64,000 nucleotides of DNA from Candidatus Woesearchaeota archaeon (GTDB taxonomy: Archaea > Nanobdellota > Nanobdellia > Woesearchaeales > WJIZ01): positions 36,294-100,293 of the forward strand of contig WJIZ01000043.1 in the NCBI GenBank assembly GCA_014729995.1. The letters are read 5' to 3'. The notes beneath the pieces were generated by a model. It worked only from the letters and a program-made list of their open reading frames with translations. It made no database searches and was not told the DNA's origin. Shown piece after piece: positions 8,367 to 15,159 of this stretch (positions are counted from its first letter, which is position 1; each line of letters opens with the position of its first letter). The translations under genes and the position numbers were made by a program.

Positions 8367-8450
8367 GGTAACACCCCCTGAATACAAGATAGTCAGAAGG
8401 TATATAAATACTTTTTTGTTTTGAAGAATGGGCAGAGAGCTTAGCCCTGG

Positions 8451-9791
8451 TTACATTTTATTGCTGAGCTTTAATGTTTCCCCATCTTTAAGAATGTGGA
8501 TGCTCTTTTCCATTTCATATCCCTTTTCTATGGCCAGATTAGCTAATGACATTTTCATGTCCAAGTTTCCGTGAGCGGGAACTATATGCTGAGGAGAAAG
8601 CATAGTTAACATGTCCCTTAAATCCTCTTTTGCGGCATGGCCTGAAACATGAATATCGCGGAATATCCTTGCTCCCCTGTGCATGAGCTCGTCTTCCAGC
8701 TTTTTCCTGTTTATGACATTTATCTGAGAAGGGATTATCCTGCATGAAAATATTACATGATCTTCCGGCCTGAATTTGAAATTGATGCCTTTTTTTACCA
8801 TCCTGCTTAATGTTGATTTTGGCTCGCCCTGGTGGCCTGTAACTACCAGGAGGTATTTTTCAGGGCCTTGTTTCATTACTTGGCTTAGCTTTCGCTTTAT
8901 CTTATTTCCGTATTTCACTATTTCCACCCTGCCTGAAAACTTAACCAGGCCTATGTTCTCTCCTGCCTCGGTATATTTCGCTAGGCTCCTTCCCAGAAAA
9001 ACAATTTTCCTGTTCATCTTAACGCCGAATTCCACTATCGACTTAAGCCTTGCCAAATGCGATGAAAATGTTGTTACTATGACAGCCTTGCCTTTTGAAT
9101 CAACACCAAGCAAGACATCCCTTAACATTTCCCTGGCGACTGTTTCAGAAGGGGTTTTGACAGGGTGGCCTGCCCTCGTAGAATCAACTATAAGGCATTT
9201 TACTCCGGCTTTGCCTATTTTTCTTAATCTCTCATAATTCGGCTTTTTGCCTATTATAGGATGGTTGTCGAATTTGAAATCGTTCGCATAAATCAGTGTG
9301 CCTTCCCTGGTGTGCAATGCTGCAATTACCACCTGGGGGGTGGAATGGGTTATATTTATGAATTCAATCTTCAAATCCCTGCTTAACTTATATGAGGAAT
9401 TAACGTTTAATACTTTTATTTCATTTTTCAGCCTTATTTTCTCATCTTTAACTATTGATTTTATAACTTCAGCTGTGAATGGGGTGCAGATTATGGGGCA
9501 GCTGTATTTATTTGAAAGATAGATTATCGCGCCTACATGATCGAGATGCGCATGCGTCGGTATTATTGCCTTAACCTTATTCCTTATAGGCTTGATTACT
9601 GAATCGTCCGGGACAGCGCCCACTTTCCTAAGCTCTTCTGCAGAAATATTCCCAATGTCCTCGTCTTCAGTATATTTGATATAAGGCTCCAAATGAATGC
9701 CCATATCGATGATGACTGCTTCATTTTCTATCTCAACTGCAGTCATGTTCTTTCCGACTTCGTTATAGCCGCCGACTGTGTGGATTATCAT
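8451..9791 (-). CDS. rnj: archaeal ribonuclease J
   Basis: A 446-residue metallo-beta-lactamase/beta-CASP ribonuclease, probably a 5'-to-3' exonuclease in mRNA turnover. Metal ligands are seen in PTHAHLDHVGAI (about residues 75-86), THSTP, and YANDFKFDNHP. The beta-CASP part follows: VTTFSSHLAR, VTGHQGEPKSTL, HVSGHAAKEDL and PAHGNL. The protein lacks a C-terminal extension, as in archaeal RNase J. Upstream, the 244 bases to the tRNA-Leu gene hold two interlocking inverted repeats (see the feature at 9835-9970), which would fall in its 5' region if transcription starts far upstream. Confidence 0.95.
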   Translation of the reverse strand: MIIHTVGGYNEVGKNMTAVEIENEAVIIDMGIHLEPYIKYTEDEDIGNISAEELRKVGAVPDDSVIKPIRNKVKAIIPTHAHLDHVGAIIYLSNKYSCPIICTPFTAEVIKSIVKDEKIRLKNEIKVLNVNSSYKLSRDLKIEFINITHSTPQVVIAALHTREGTLIYANDFKFDNHPIIGKKPNYERLRKIGKAGVKCLIVDSTRAGHPVKTPSETVAREMLRDVLLGVDSKGKAVIVTTFSSHLARLKSIVEFGVKMNRKIVFLGRSLAKYTEAGENIGLVKFSGRVEIVKYGNKIKRKLSQVMKQGPEKYLLVVTGHQGEPKSTLSRMVKKGINFKFRPEDHVIFSCRIIPSQINVINRKKLEDELMHRGARIFRDIHVSGHAAKEDLRDMLTMLSPQHIVPAHGNLDMKMSLANLAIEKGYEMEKSIHILKDGETLKLSNKM

Positions 9792-9834
9792 TATTATTAG
9801 AATAATTTAGAGAAAGGTTTAAGAATTTATTGGA

Positions 9835-9970
9835 AAAACTCAGCAAAGCTTTTATGTATTCCGATTTATTAGCCAGAGGAAAATTATTTTTCCTTTATAT
9901 AATGAAAGAGAAAGGCTTGGTTCTGCCAGGACGTCAGCTGAGTTTTATAGAGATTTTATGCTTCGGAATA
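9835..9970. other. interlocking inverted repeats, possible RNA pseudoknot
   Basis: AAAACTCAGC (9835-9844) is the exact reverse complement of GCTGAGTTTT (9947-9956). TATTCCGA (9857-9864) is the exact reverse complement of TCGGAATA (9963-9970). The two pairs interlock in the order 1-2-1'-2', which is the arrangement of an H-type pseudoknot. Between them lie two further hairpins (AGGAAAA/TTTTCCT near 9877-9894 and CTTGG/CCAGG at 9916-9930). No open frame of note is present. It may be a small RNA or the leader of RNase J. Confidence 0.4.
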
Positions 9971-10035
9971 TAGGAGCAATGTTTGATACAATAACTCTTG
10001 ACGCATCAATAAATTACTGTGACTATGGATAAGAA

Positions 10036-10229
10036 TGCGGGGACGAGGACTTTCAATGAGTCTGTTTTCACAGAAACTTTTTTGAACCCCGGTAGGCACT
10101 AAGCCAATAGATGGCTCACGAGTTCTTCATCAGCCTTTCCTGAAAGCTTCATAACTCAAATGTCTTGAGTTTGGATGTTTAGCGCCATGCGGTAAACACT
10201 ATCCCGTTTGACCGCTCCGGCATCCCCGC
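10036..10229 (-). tRNA. tRNA-Leu(CAA) with three introns
   Basis: Reverse strand. Acceptor GCGGGGA (10229-10223) pairs with TCCCCGC (10043-10037), discriminator A at 10036. Intron A, 10171-10198 (28 nt, position 30/31), has central helix GGAT/ATCC, bulges AGT and AAA, and intron helix GTTTA/TAAAC. Intron B, 10113-10163 (51 nt, canonical 37/38), has exon helix ATAGA/TCTAT, central helix CTCA/TGAG, and bulges AGA and CCA. Intron C, 10050-10080 (31 nt, T-loop 59/60), has exon helix CGGGG/CCTCG, central helix TTCA/TGAA, and bulges AAA and AGT. Splicing gives an 84-nt class II tRNA with loop CTCAAGA (anticodon at 10165-10167), variable arm GGC-TTAGT-GCC and T-loop TTCAAAT. Confidence 0.93.
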
Positions 10230-10281
10230 ATTAATCTGGGAAAATGAAAAACAGTTTTTAATATTTACGATTAAAGAAGAA

Positions 10282-10713
10282 TCAGCTTATGCTTGATAAC
10301 CTGCTCTCTACTTCATTTAACTCTGCTTCTATCCTGTCCAGCTCTGTGTGGTGCCTTGGCTCTTCTTTTCTCTTTTCCTCTGTCTCTTCTGCTTCTTCTT
10401 TTTCTTCATCTATCTCTTTTTTGGGGATAGGCTTTTCCGGAGGGATGTCTACAGCAGGCATTATTGATTTGATATTGTTCAGGGTTGTATATATCTTCCT
10501 TAAACCTTTTTTAAGCCTCTGCTTTTCTTCATTTTTCTGCTTTCTTATATTTTTCAACACTTGGGATATTTTCATAGATTCCAGAATTAGCTTCCTGTTC
10601 TCCAGGAAATCGACTTCGAGGCCAAAAGGATTGGACAATGCTACAAAAAAATTCTGATTTTTGTTTGCTTTTGCCTTATTTGCCTTATTTTTTTTATTTG
10701 TTTTTTTGGCCAT
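10282..10713 (-). CDS. coiled-coil hypothetical protein (third gene of cluster)
   Basis: A 143-residue protein with a lysine/asparagine-rich N-terminus (MAKKTNKKNKANKAKANKNQ), a short folded-looking part (NFFVALSNPFGLEVDFLENR), then basic helices, a proline segment (VDIPPEKPIPKKE) and a glutamate-rich coiled coil to the end. No known family or catalytic motif. Its start overlaps the stop of the preceding gene by one base, so the two are translationally coupled. The basic head could contact nucleic acid; that is inference only. Confidence 0.7.
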   Translation of the reverse strand: MAKKTNKKNKANKAKANKNQNFFVALSNPFGLEVDFLENRKLILESMKISQVLKNIRKQKNEEKQRLKKGLRKIYTTLNNIKSIMPAVDIPPEKPIPKKEIDEEKEEAEETEEKRKEEPRHHTELDRIEAELNEVESRLSSIS

Positions 10714-10964
10714 TATATCTTCTCCGGCTCAAGCATGTTTTTATTGGTATTGGTTATCTTATTATTCAGTAATTCGAACTTGCTTTTCCATTCATCGATC
10801 TTGGCAAGCTCTTCGTCATGCAGGTTTTTCAGGTTATGCATTATATTCCTGGTTTCGTTAACTTTATCTCTAAGAAAATTGAGCAAGCTAAGGACTTGCC
10901 GGGATTTATGTATCTTCACAAAAACAGGCATATTCTCCATGGTATCACTTAATACTTTCCTCAA
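10713..10964 (-). CDS. coiled-coil hypothetical protein (second gene of cluster)
   Basis: An 83-residue, almost wholly helical protein (SRQVLSLLNFLRDKVNETRN, then HDEELAKIDEWKSKFELLNN) with heptad-like spacing of leucines. It overlaps the upstream gene by 20 bases and the downstream gene by one, so the three genes form one tightly packed transcript. No family recognised. The small size and full-length coiled coil suggest a structural or adaptor role with its two neighbours. Confidence 0.7.
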   Translation of the reverse strand: MRKVLSDTMENMPVFVKIHKSRQVLSLLNFLRDKVNETRNIMHNLKNLHDEELAKIDEWKSKFELLNNKITNTNKNMLEPEKI

Positions 10965-11532
10965 GCTCGATTAATTTTTGCTCGACGCTGCTTAGTGTCG
11001 AGTTTATAGAACCAAAAATTTTCCCTTCTTCTGCGCTCTCTTTTATCAGGGATTTTATCTCTTCGTCTGATTTTTTTAAGGATTTCTTAATCCTGTTCAT
11101 GTCCCTTAAAATCTGCCTGTATTTATCAACTTCTATGAACTTATTTCCCTCTGAAGAAACGCTGGACATACTTCCTGCAGCCCCTGTAGAGAATTTATCA
11201 CCGGATAATTCAGAATCTTTCTCCTGTATTTTAGGCGGCTGGAAATTAAAAGAATCATCATTTCCTGACGGTTGAGATTCCTGCTTAGGCAGAGTGTTTT
11301 CTCCCTTCATTTCTCCCCCCATCGGAGGTATATCAAATTTTTGCTCTGCCGGCTGTTCAGCAGGAAGTACATTCTGTTCCTGAGCCGGCGAGGGCGCACC
11401 CTGCGGAGGCTGAGGCTGGTGCGGCATGTTAAGAATATCTGACTTTTCCTTCCCTGGACCTTCCAGAGGGGGCGGAGGAGGAATGTCCAGATCGTCGGTC
11501 TTGTTTTTTTTATTTGATTTAAATAACCCCAT
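10945..11532 (-). CDS. proline-rich coiled-coil hypothetical protein (first gene of cluster)
   Basis: A 195-residue protein. After a basic start (MGLFKSNKKNK) comes a low-complexity, proline/glutamine-rich stretch of about 100 residues (IPPPPPLEGP, QPQPPQGAPSPAQEQ), then a helical coiled coil from about residue 130 (FIEVDKYRQILRDMNRIKKS) to the C-terminus. There is no signal peptide or membrane span. It heads a three-gene overlapping cluster of coiled-coil proteins. The layout, a disordered tail plus coiled coil, resembles cytoskeletal or chemotaxis-like scaffold proteins, but no homology can be claimed. Confidence 0.7.
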   Translation of the reverse strand: MGLFKSNKKNKTDDLDIPPPPPLEGPGKEKSDILNMPHQPQPPQGAPSPAQEQNVLPAEQPAEQKFDIPPMGGEMKGENTLPKQESQPSGNDDSFNFQPPKIQEKDSELSGDKFSTGAAGSMSSVSSEGNKFIEVDKYRQILRDMNRIKKSLKKSDEEIKSLIKESAEEGKIFGSINSTLSSVEQKLIELEESIK

Positions 11533-11652
11533 TTAAATAACCTCCAAAATGCTATTTATATATATTTATGATTATTATGTACTTTAAAAAAGCCACTTTT
11601 ATTAAGTTTTGGGAGCATTTTATAATAGTAAAAAATAAAATTTATAAAAAAA

Positions 11653-13461
11653 ATGCATTTTCAAGGAAAAATGGCAAAATTTTTCCTGCTTTTTTTATGT
11701 TTTATTTTTATGATTAATACTTCTAATGCTGATATTGTGATAAGCGAGATAATGTATAATCCTGATGGCGATGAATACGATTTCGAGTTTATAGAGCTGT
11801 TTGGGAAAGAAGATAATATTTCAGGATATTATTTTGAGGGAATTGATTTTGTTTTCCCCCAAAACAGCTCAATAGACGGATATTTGGTGATTGCAAATAC
11901 CCTAAACCATACGGGCGAAAATAACGACTTCAGGGACAGGTATCCGGAAATAGAATGCTATTATGAATATAAAGGCACGCTATTGAATACGGGCGAGACC
12001 ATTATATTAAGAGATGATAAGGGTGAGATAGCGGATGTAGTAAGTTACGACGACTGGACAGAAGAGAACTGCTCTTTAGAGAGAGTAGATTTAGACGGCT
12101 ATTCCAGCGACCCCTCTAATTGGGCTGAAAGCCCTGCCGGTGGCACACCGGGAAAAGAAAACAGCTGCAGGGCAAAACAGGAGTGCGACTGGGAACTTAT
12201 TGCAATAATCGAAAATAAGGCCGGCGAGGATATAGAATGGCAGATAAGGGCAAGCAAATTAAAAGGAGAGGGAAAAGCTAACATAACCATAAAACACTGG
12301 ATTGAAGACTCTTATGGAACGGCAGTGAGGGACTATTCAGATATACTTGCAGAGAACAGCCTCAGGCAGAAAACTTCAAATAAGTACAGCCCGAGGCTGG
12401 ATAAAGGAGAGGGGTATTTCATTAAAGCTAATATTACCAAAATAAGCTGCAAAGACAGCGATGAGTCAAATAATTTCCTGTCTGAACTGGTATATGTAAT
12501 GGAGAGGAAGGGAACAGTCAGGGAGGATTCTGATATTTCTATTGAAAAAGTAACTCCGAATGACATTCGGTTTGGCGATACATTGAAGGTGCATCTGGAC
12601 ATCTATAAAGGCAATACTTCGAAGTATGCTGCCTATTCATATGCAGAGGATGAGGAAGGGAAAAGAATCAGCGAGATAAGCACCCTGCACATAAAAGGCA
12701 AATTTATCAACCAAAGCCTGACAGTGCCTGTGCAGCTCAAGCCAGACTGCAAGGAAAAGTATGAAAATGGTGATTATATCATAGTGGCTGAAGGGTTAGG
12801 GACAAGAGCTGAGAAAGAAATAAGCATAAATGGGATTAATAGCAGGCTTTGCAAAGAGGTGAAAGTGGAGGCAGAAAAAAAAGAAAAAAGAGGAAAGCTT
12901 GACTTTGAGATTACTAAAATGCCACTTACAGTATATTTGAACGAAAGCTTTAATGTTGAGCTCGATATCGAGAATAACTATGATGATGATATAAGGCTAG
13001 AAGTGTGGAGCTATGTTTACAGGGGAGCAAAGAAATATTCCGCTGAGAAAGACAACCTGGAATATGTTAAGATTGAGGAGGATGAACGAAGGAAAATAAT
13101 CATGAAAAACAAAGTGGTTGAGGGCGAGGAAGGCTACTACAAGCTTAAAGTCAAGATAAAAAAAGAGGGAAGAAAAACACTTTTTGAAGAGCGAAAACAG
13201 ATTTACCTGAATGTGCCTGAAATAAGCATGGAAAAAAGCGAGAAGCTGACCTTATTGAGCAAAGAAGAGAAAGATGAAGAAAAATATGATGAGAAGGCAG
13301 ATGCTGAGTTAAAGGAGACAAACATAGCGAACACAGAGAACGGGAGTGTTATTTACGAATCCGGCATATTTTTTGTGAAAGGCATGATTCCTGTTTTCCT
13401 GATTTTCCTGTTTCTGCTTGCAATCGGCGTTTCGCTGTATAGGCTTAGGGATAAAACTTAG
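11653..13461 (+). CDS. secreted lamin-tail-domain protein with C-terminal membrane anchor
   Basis: A 602-residue surface protein. A signal peptide (KFFLLFLCFIFMINTSNA) is followed by a lamin-tail domain at about residues 27-160: IVISEIMYNPDGDEYDFEFI, LFGKEDNISGYYFEG, SLERVDLDGYSSDPSNWAES and GGTPGKENS are typical. Two or three beta-sandwich (CARDB-like) repeats follow. A single hydrophobic span near the C-terminus (IPVFLIFLFLLAIGVSLY) with basic residues after it anchors the protein with the bulk outside. An alternative start at 11671 (MAKFF) lies about 25 bases after a TATA-like ATTTATAAAA and may be the true one. Lamin-tail domains are often on secreted nucleases and adhesins; no nuclease domain is seen here. 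Confidence 0.82.
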   Translation: MHFQGKMAKFFLLFLCFIFMINTSNADIVISEIMYNPDGDEYDFEFIELFGKEDNISGYYFEGIDFVFPQNSSIDGYLVIANTLNHTGENNDFRDRYPEIECYYEYKGTLLNTGETIILRDDKGEIADVVSYDDWTEENCSLERVDLDGYSSDPSNWAESPAGGTPGKENSCRAKQECDWELIAIIENKAGEDIEWQIRASKLKGEGKANITIKHWIEDSYGTAVRDYSDILAENSLRQKTSNKYSPRLDKGEGYFIKANITKISCKDSDESNNFLSELVYVMERKGTVREDSDISIEKVTPNDIRFGDTLKVHLDIYKGNTSKYAAYSYAEDEEGKRISEISTLHIKGKFINQSLTVPVQLKPDCKEKYENGDYIIVAEGLGTRAEKEISINGINSRLCKEVKVEAEKKEKRGKLDFEITKMPLTVYLNESFNVELDIENNYDDDIRLEVWSYVYRGAKKYSAEKDNLEYVKIEEDERRKIIMKNKVVEGEEGYYKLKVKIKKEGRKTLFEERKQIYLNVPEISMEKSEKLTLLSKEEKDEEKYDEKADAELKETNIANTENGSVIYESGIFFVKGMIPVFLIFLFLLAIGVSLYRLRDKT

Positions 13462-13504
13462 GAGATTGAAAAATTATTTAAAACAAGATAAGTTTTGGCT
13501 GGGT

Positions 13505-14083
13505 ATGGAACCAGAAAAACAACATGTCAGGATAAAGGCTATACTGGAGATATTGGGAAAGCCGAAAGATTTTGTTGAGAGCAGAATGAAAGAGTATATC
13601 AGCAAAATCAAAGAAGATGAAAACCTTATGGTCATGGAAGAAAAAATTTCTGAACCGAAGAAAGAGGGCGAGCTTTTTACTATTTTTGCAGAAGTTGAGA
13701 TGGTAATAAAGGGATTTTCCAACTTAGTGGGATTCTGCATTGATTACATGCCGTCTTCCATAGAGATAATAAAGCCAGACGAATTTTACTTTGGGCAGAG
13801 GACCTTTACCAATTTTATAAATGACACCTTAGCAAAACTTCACAATGTCGACATGATTGCAAAAAAAATGGGAACTGAGAATAGATTCCTCAAGAAAAAT
13901 ATTAATAACCTTATAATGAACAGCCTGCTTGTACTGGTAAGACTTAATATCAATAAGGCGGATATTTTAGCAAAGGCTATGGGAATGGAAGAGGAAGAAA
14001 CAAAAAGGCTGCTTGATATCCTGAAAAAGGAAAATAAAATAACAGAAGAGAAGGGCGTTTATTCAGTTGCAAAAAATGGATGA
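13505..14083 (+). CDS. conserved hypothetical, probable wHTH protein upstream of scpB
   Basis: A 192-residue soluble protein starting MEPEKQHVRIKAILEILGKP. The middle holds FAEVEMVIKGFSNLVGFCID and YMPSSIEIIKPDEFYF; the C-terminal part (NKADILAKAMGMEEEETKRL then ILKKENKITEEKGVYSV) looks like a winged helix. I recognise the pattern as a recurrent uncharacterised archaeal protein but know no function. I choose ATG 13505: the longer frame would overlap the lamin-tail gene and a TATA-like TTATTTAAAA lies about 28 bases upstream. It overlaps scpB by 8 bases, so the two are coupled. It is not a convincing ScpA. Confidence 0.72.
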   Translation: MEPEKQHVRIKAILEILGKPKDFVESRMKEYISKIKEDENLMVMEEKISEPKKEGELFTIFAEVEMVIKGFSNLVGFCIDYMPSSIEIIKPDEFYFGQRTFTNFINDTLAKLHNVDMIAKKMGTENRFLKKNINNLIMNSLLVLVRLNINKADILAKAMGMEEEETKRLLDILKKENKITEEKGVYSVAKNG

Positions 14084-14885
14084 GCTCAAGAAAAAAATTG
14101 AGGCTATCTTGTTTTCTGTAGGAAAATATATTTCCCTAGAAGATATTGCACAGCTGTGCAGAAAAGATGAGAAGGAAGTAAAAGATGCCCTGCTGGAGCT
14201 TTGTACAGATTATGAACACAAGAAAGGCTCTTTAGTCGTAATAAGCGACGGCAATATGTGGAAACTGACAACAAGGGAAGAATATGGGAATGTAGTGAGG
14301 AATATAGTTTCAGAAACCGAGCTTACTAAAAGCCAGTTAGAGACCCTTGCAGTCATAGCATTTAAATATCCTATAAAGCAGTCTGACTTAATCAAGATAA
14401 GGACCAACAAAGCTTATGAGCATTTGTCTCAGCTTGAAGAAGCAGGATACATAACGAGGCAGAGGTATGGGAGATCGAAGCTGATAAAACTGACGGATAA
14501 ATTCTTTGAATATTTTGACCTGCCTAAGGAAAAGCTTAAAGACAGGTTCAAGGGATTTGAGGATTTGGCAAAAACTATAGAATCGAAAGAAGAGGAAGCT
14601 GAGCTAAAAAAAGCAGAACAGAGAAAAATTTCTGAGCAAGCCAAAAAACAGGAAGAAAAAGAAAAGAAACTCCAGGACGGGGATATTGATATTGATTTAG
14701 AAGACGAAAAAGATTCTGAAACAGCAGAGGAAGAAAGGGACGGAGAAACATACGATGAAAAAGAACAGGAAGGCGGAGAAGTTAAGGAAAAGCCCGGAGA
14801 GGCTGAAATTGCTGAGGGCTTTGGGGGAAAAGAGAGTTATGAAGAGAAAAAAGGCATGACTATTGCTCCTGAGAGGGAAAAATGA
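14076..14885 (+). CDS. scpB: segregation and condensation protein B (ScpB) with acidic tail
   Basis: ScpB bridges kleisin and SMC in chromosome condensation. The first ~165 residues carry the two winged helices of the family: KIEAILFSVGKYISLEDIAQ, SQLETLAVIAFKYPIKQSDL, and GYITRQRYGRSKLIKLTDKF. The remaining ~105 residues are a very acidic, repetitive tail (LEDEKDSETAEEERDGETYD) that standard ScpB lacks or has much shorter. Start is ATG 14076 overlapping the upstream stop; an in-frame TTG at 14067 is less likely. No scpA or smc is in the window. Confidence 0.9.
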   Translation: MDELKKKIEAILFSVGKYISLEDIAQLCRKDEKEVKDALLELCTDYEHKKGSLVVISDGNMWKLTTREEYGNVVRNIVSETELTKSQLETLAVIAFKYPIKQSDLIKIRTNKAYEHLSQLEEAGYITRQRYGRSKLIKLTDKFFEYFDLPKEKLKDRFKGFEDLAKTIESKEEEAELKKAEQRKISEQAKKQEEKEKKLQDGDIDIDLEDEKDSETAEEERDGETYDEKEQEGGEVKEKPGEAEIAEGFGGKESYEEKKGMTIAPEREK

Positions 14886-15028
14886 TATTTCTGGTGAGAT
14901 GCCCAAAATGCAAACATACTATGAGATACCAAAGCAAGACTATGATTCTGGCAGGCAAAAGGAAAAGCTGTGTATACTGCGGCAGAAGCTTTAAAGCAAG
15001 AAATAATTTAGTCAGGAAGGATATGTAG
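14882..15028 (+). CDS. small zinc-ribbon protein
   Basis: A 48-residue protein that begins inside the end of scpB (ATGA overlap). It has two CxxC pairs, RCPKCKHTM and CVYCGRSF, spaced about 20 residues, the geometry of a zinc ribbon, and a basic tail. Comparable tiny zinc-ribbon proteins follow scpAB-type genes in some archaea; here the overlap argues for coupled expression. Function unknown, possibly nucleic acid binding. Confidence 0.72.
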   Translation: MIFLVRCPKCKHTMRYQSKTMILAGKRKSCVYCGRSFKARNNLVRKDM

Positions 15029-15159
15029 TTTTTTGATGCCATGGATTTTTCTTAAAATTTTTTATTATTAAGGCTTATATAATAAAAATTTCACCGAAAC
15101 GCTTATAAAGGAATATCAATTCTTTTTTGTTGAAAGAGAATCTAGTTCTCGACTAAAAA

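Noticed and set aside
9835..10035. RNase P or SRP RNA
   Set aside because: A GAGGAAA-like string and long-range pairing suggested RNase P, but the other conserved regions are absent and the region is too short; the adjacent stem proved to be the tRNA-Leu acceptor.
10113..10163. C/D-box guide RNA inside the 51-nt tRNA-Leu intron
   Set aside because: The intron has GTTATGA and CTGATGAAG stretches that recall C, D' and C' boxes, but there is no clear D box (CTGA) at the right end and spacing is wrong.
13505..14083. ScpA for the gene before scpB
   Set aside because: Position fits, but the N-terminal kleisin pattern is not visible and the C-terminal winged helix alone is not specific.
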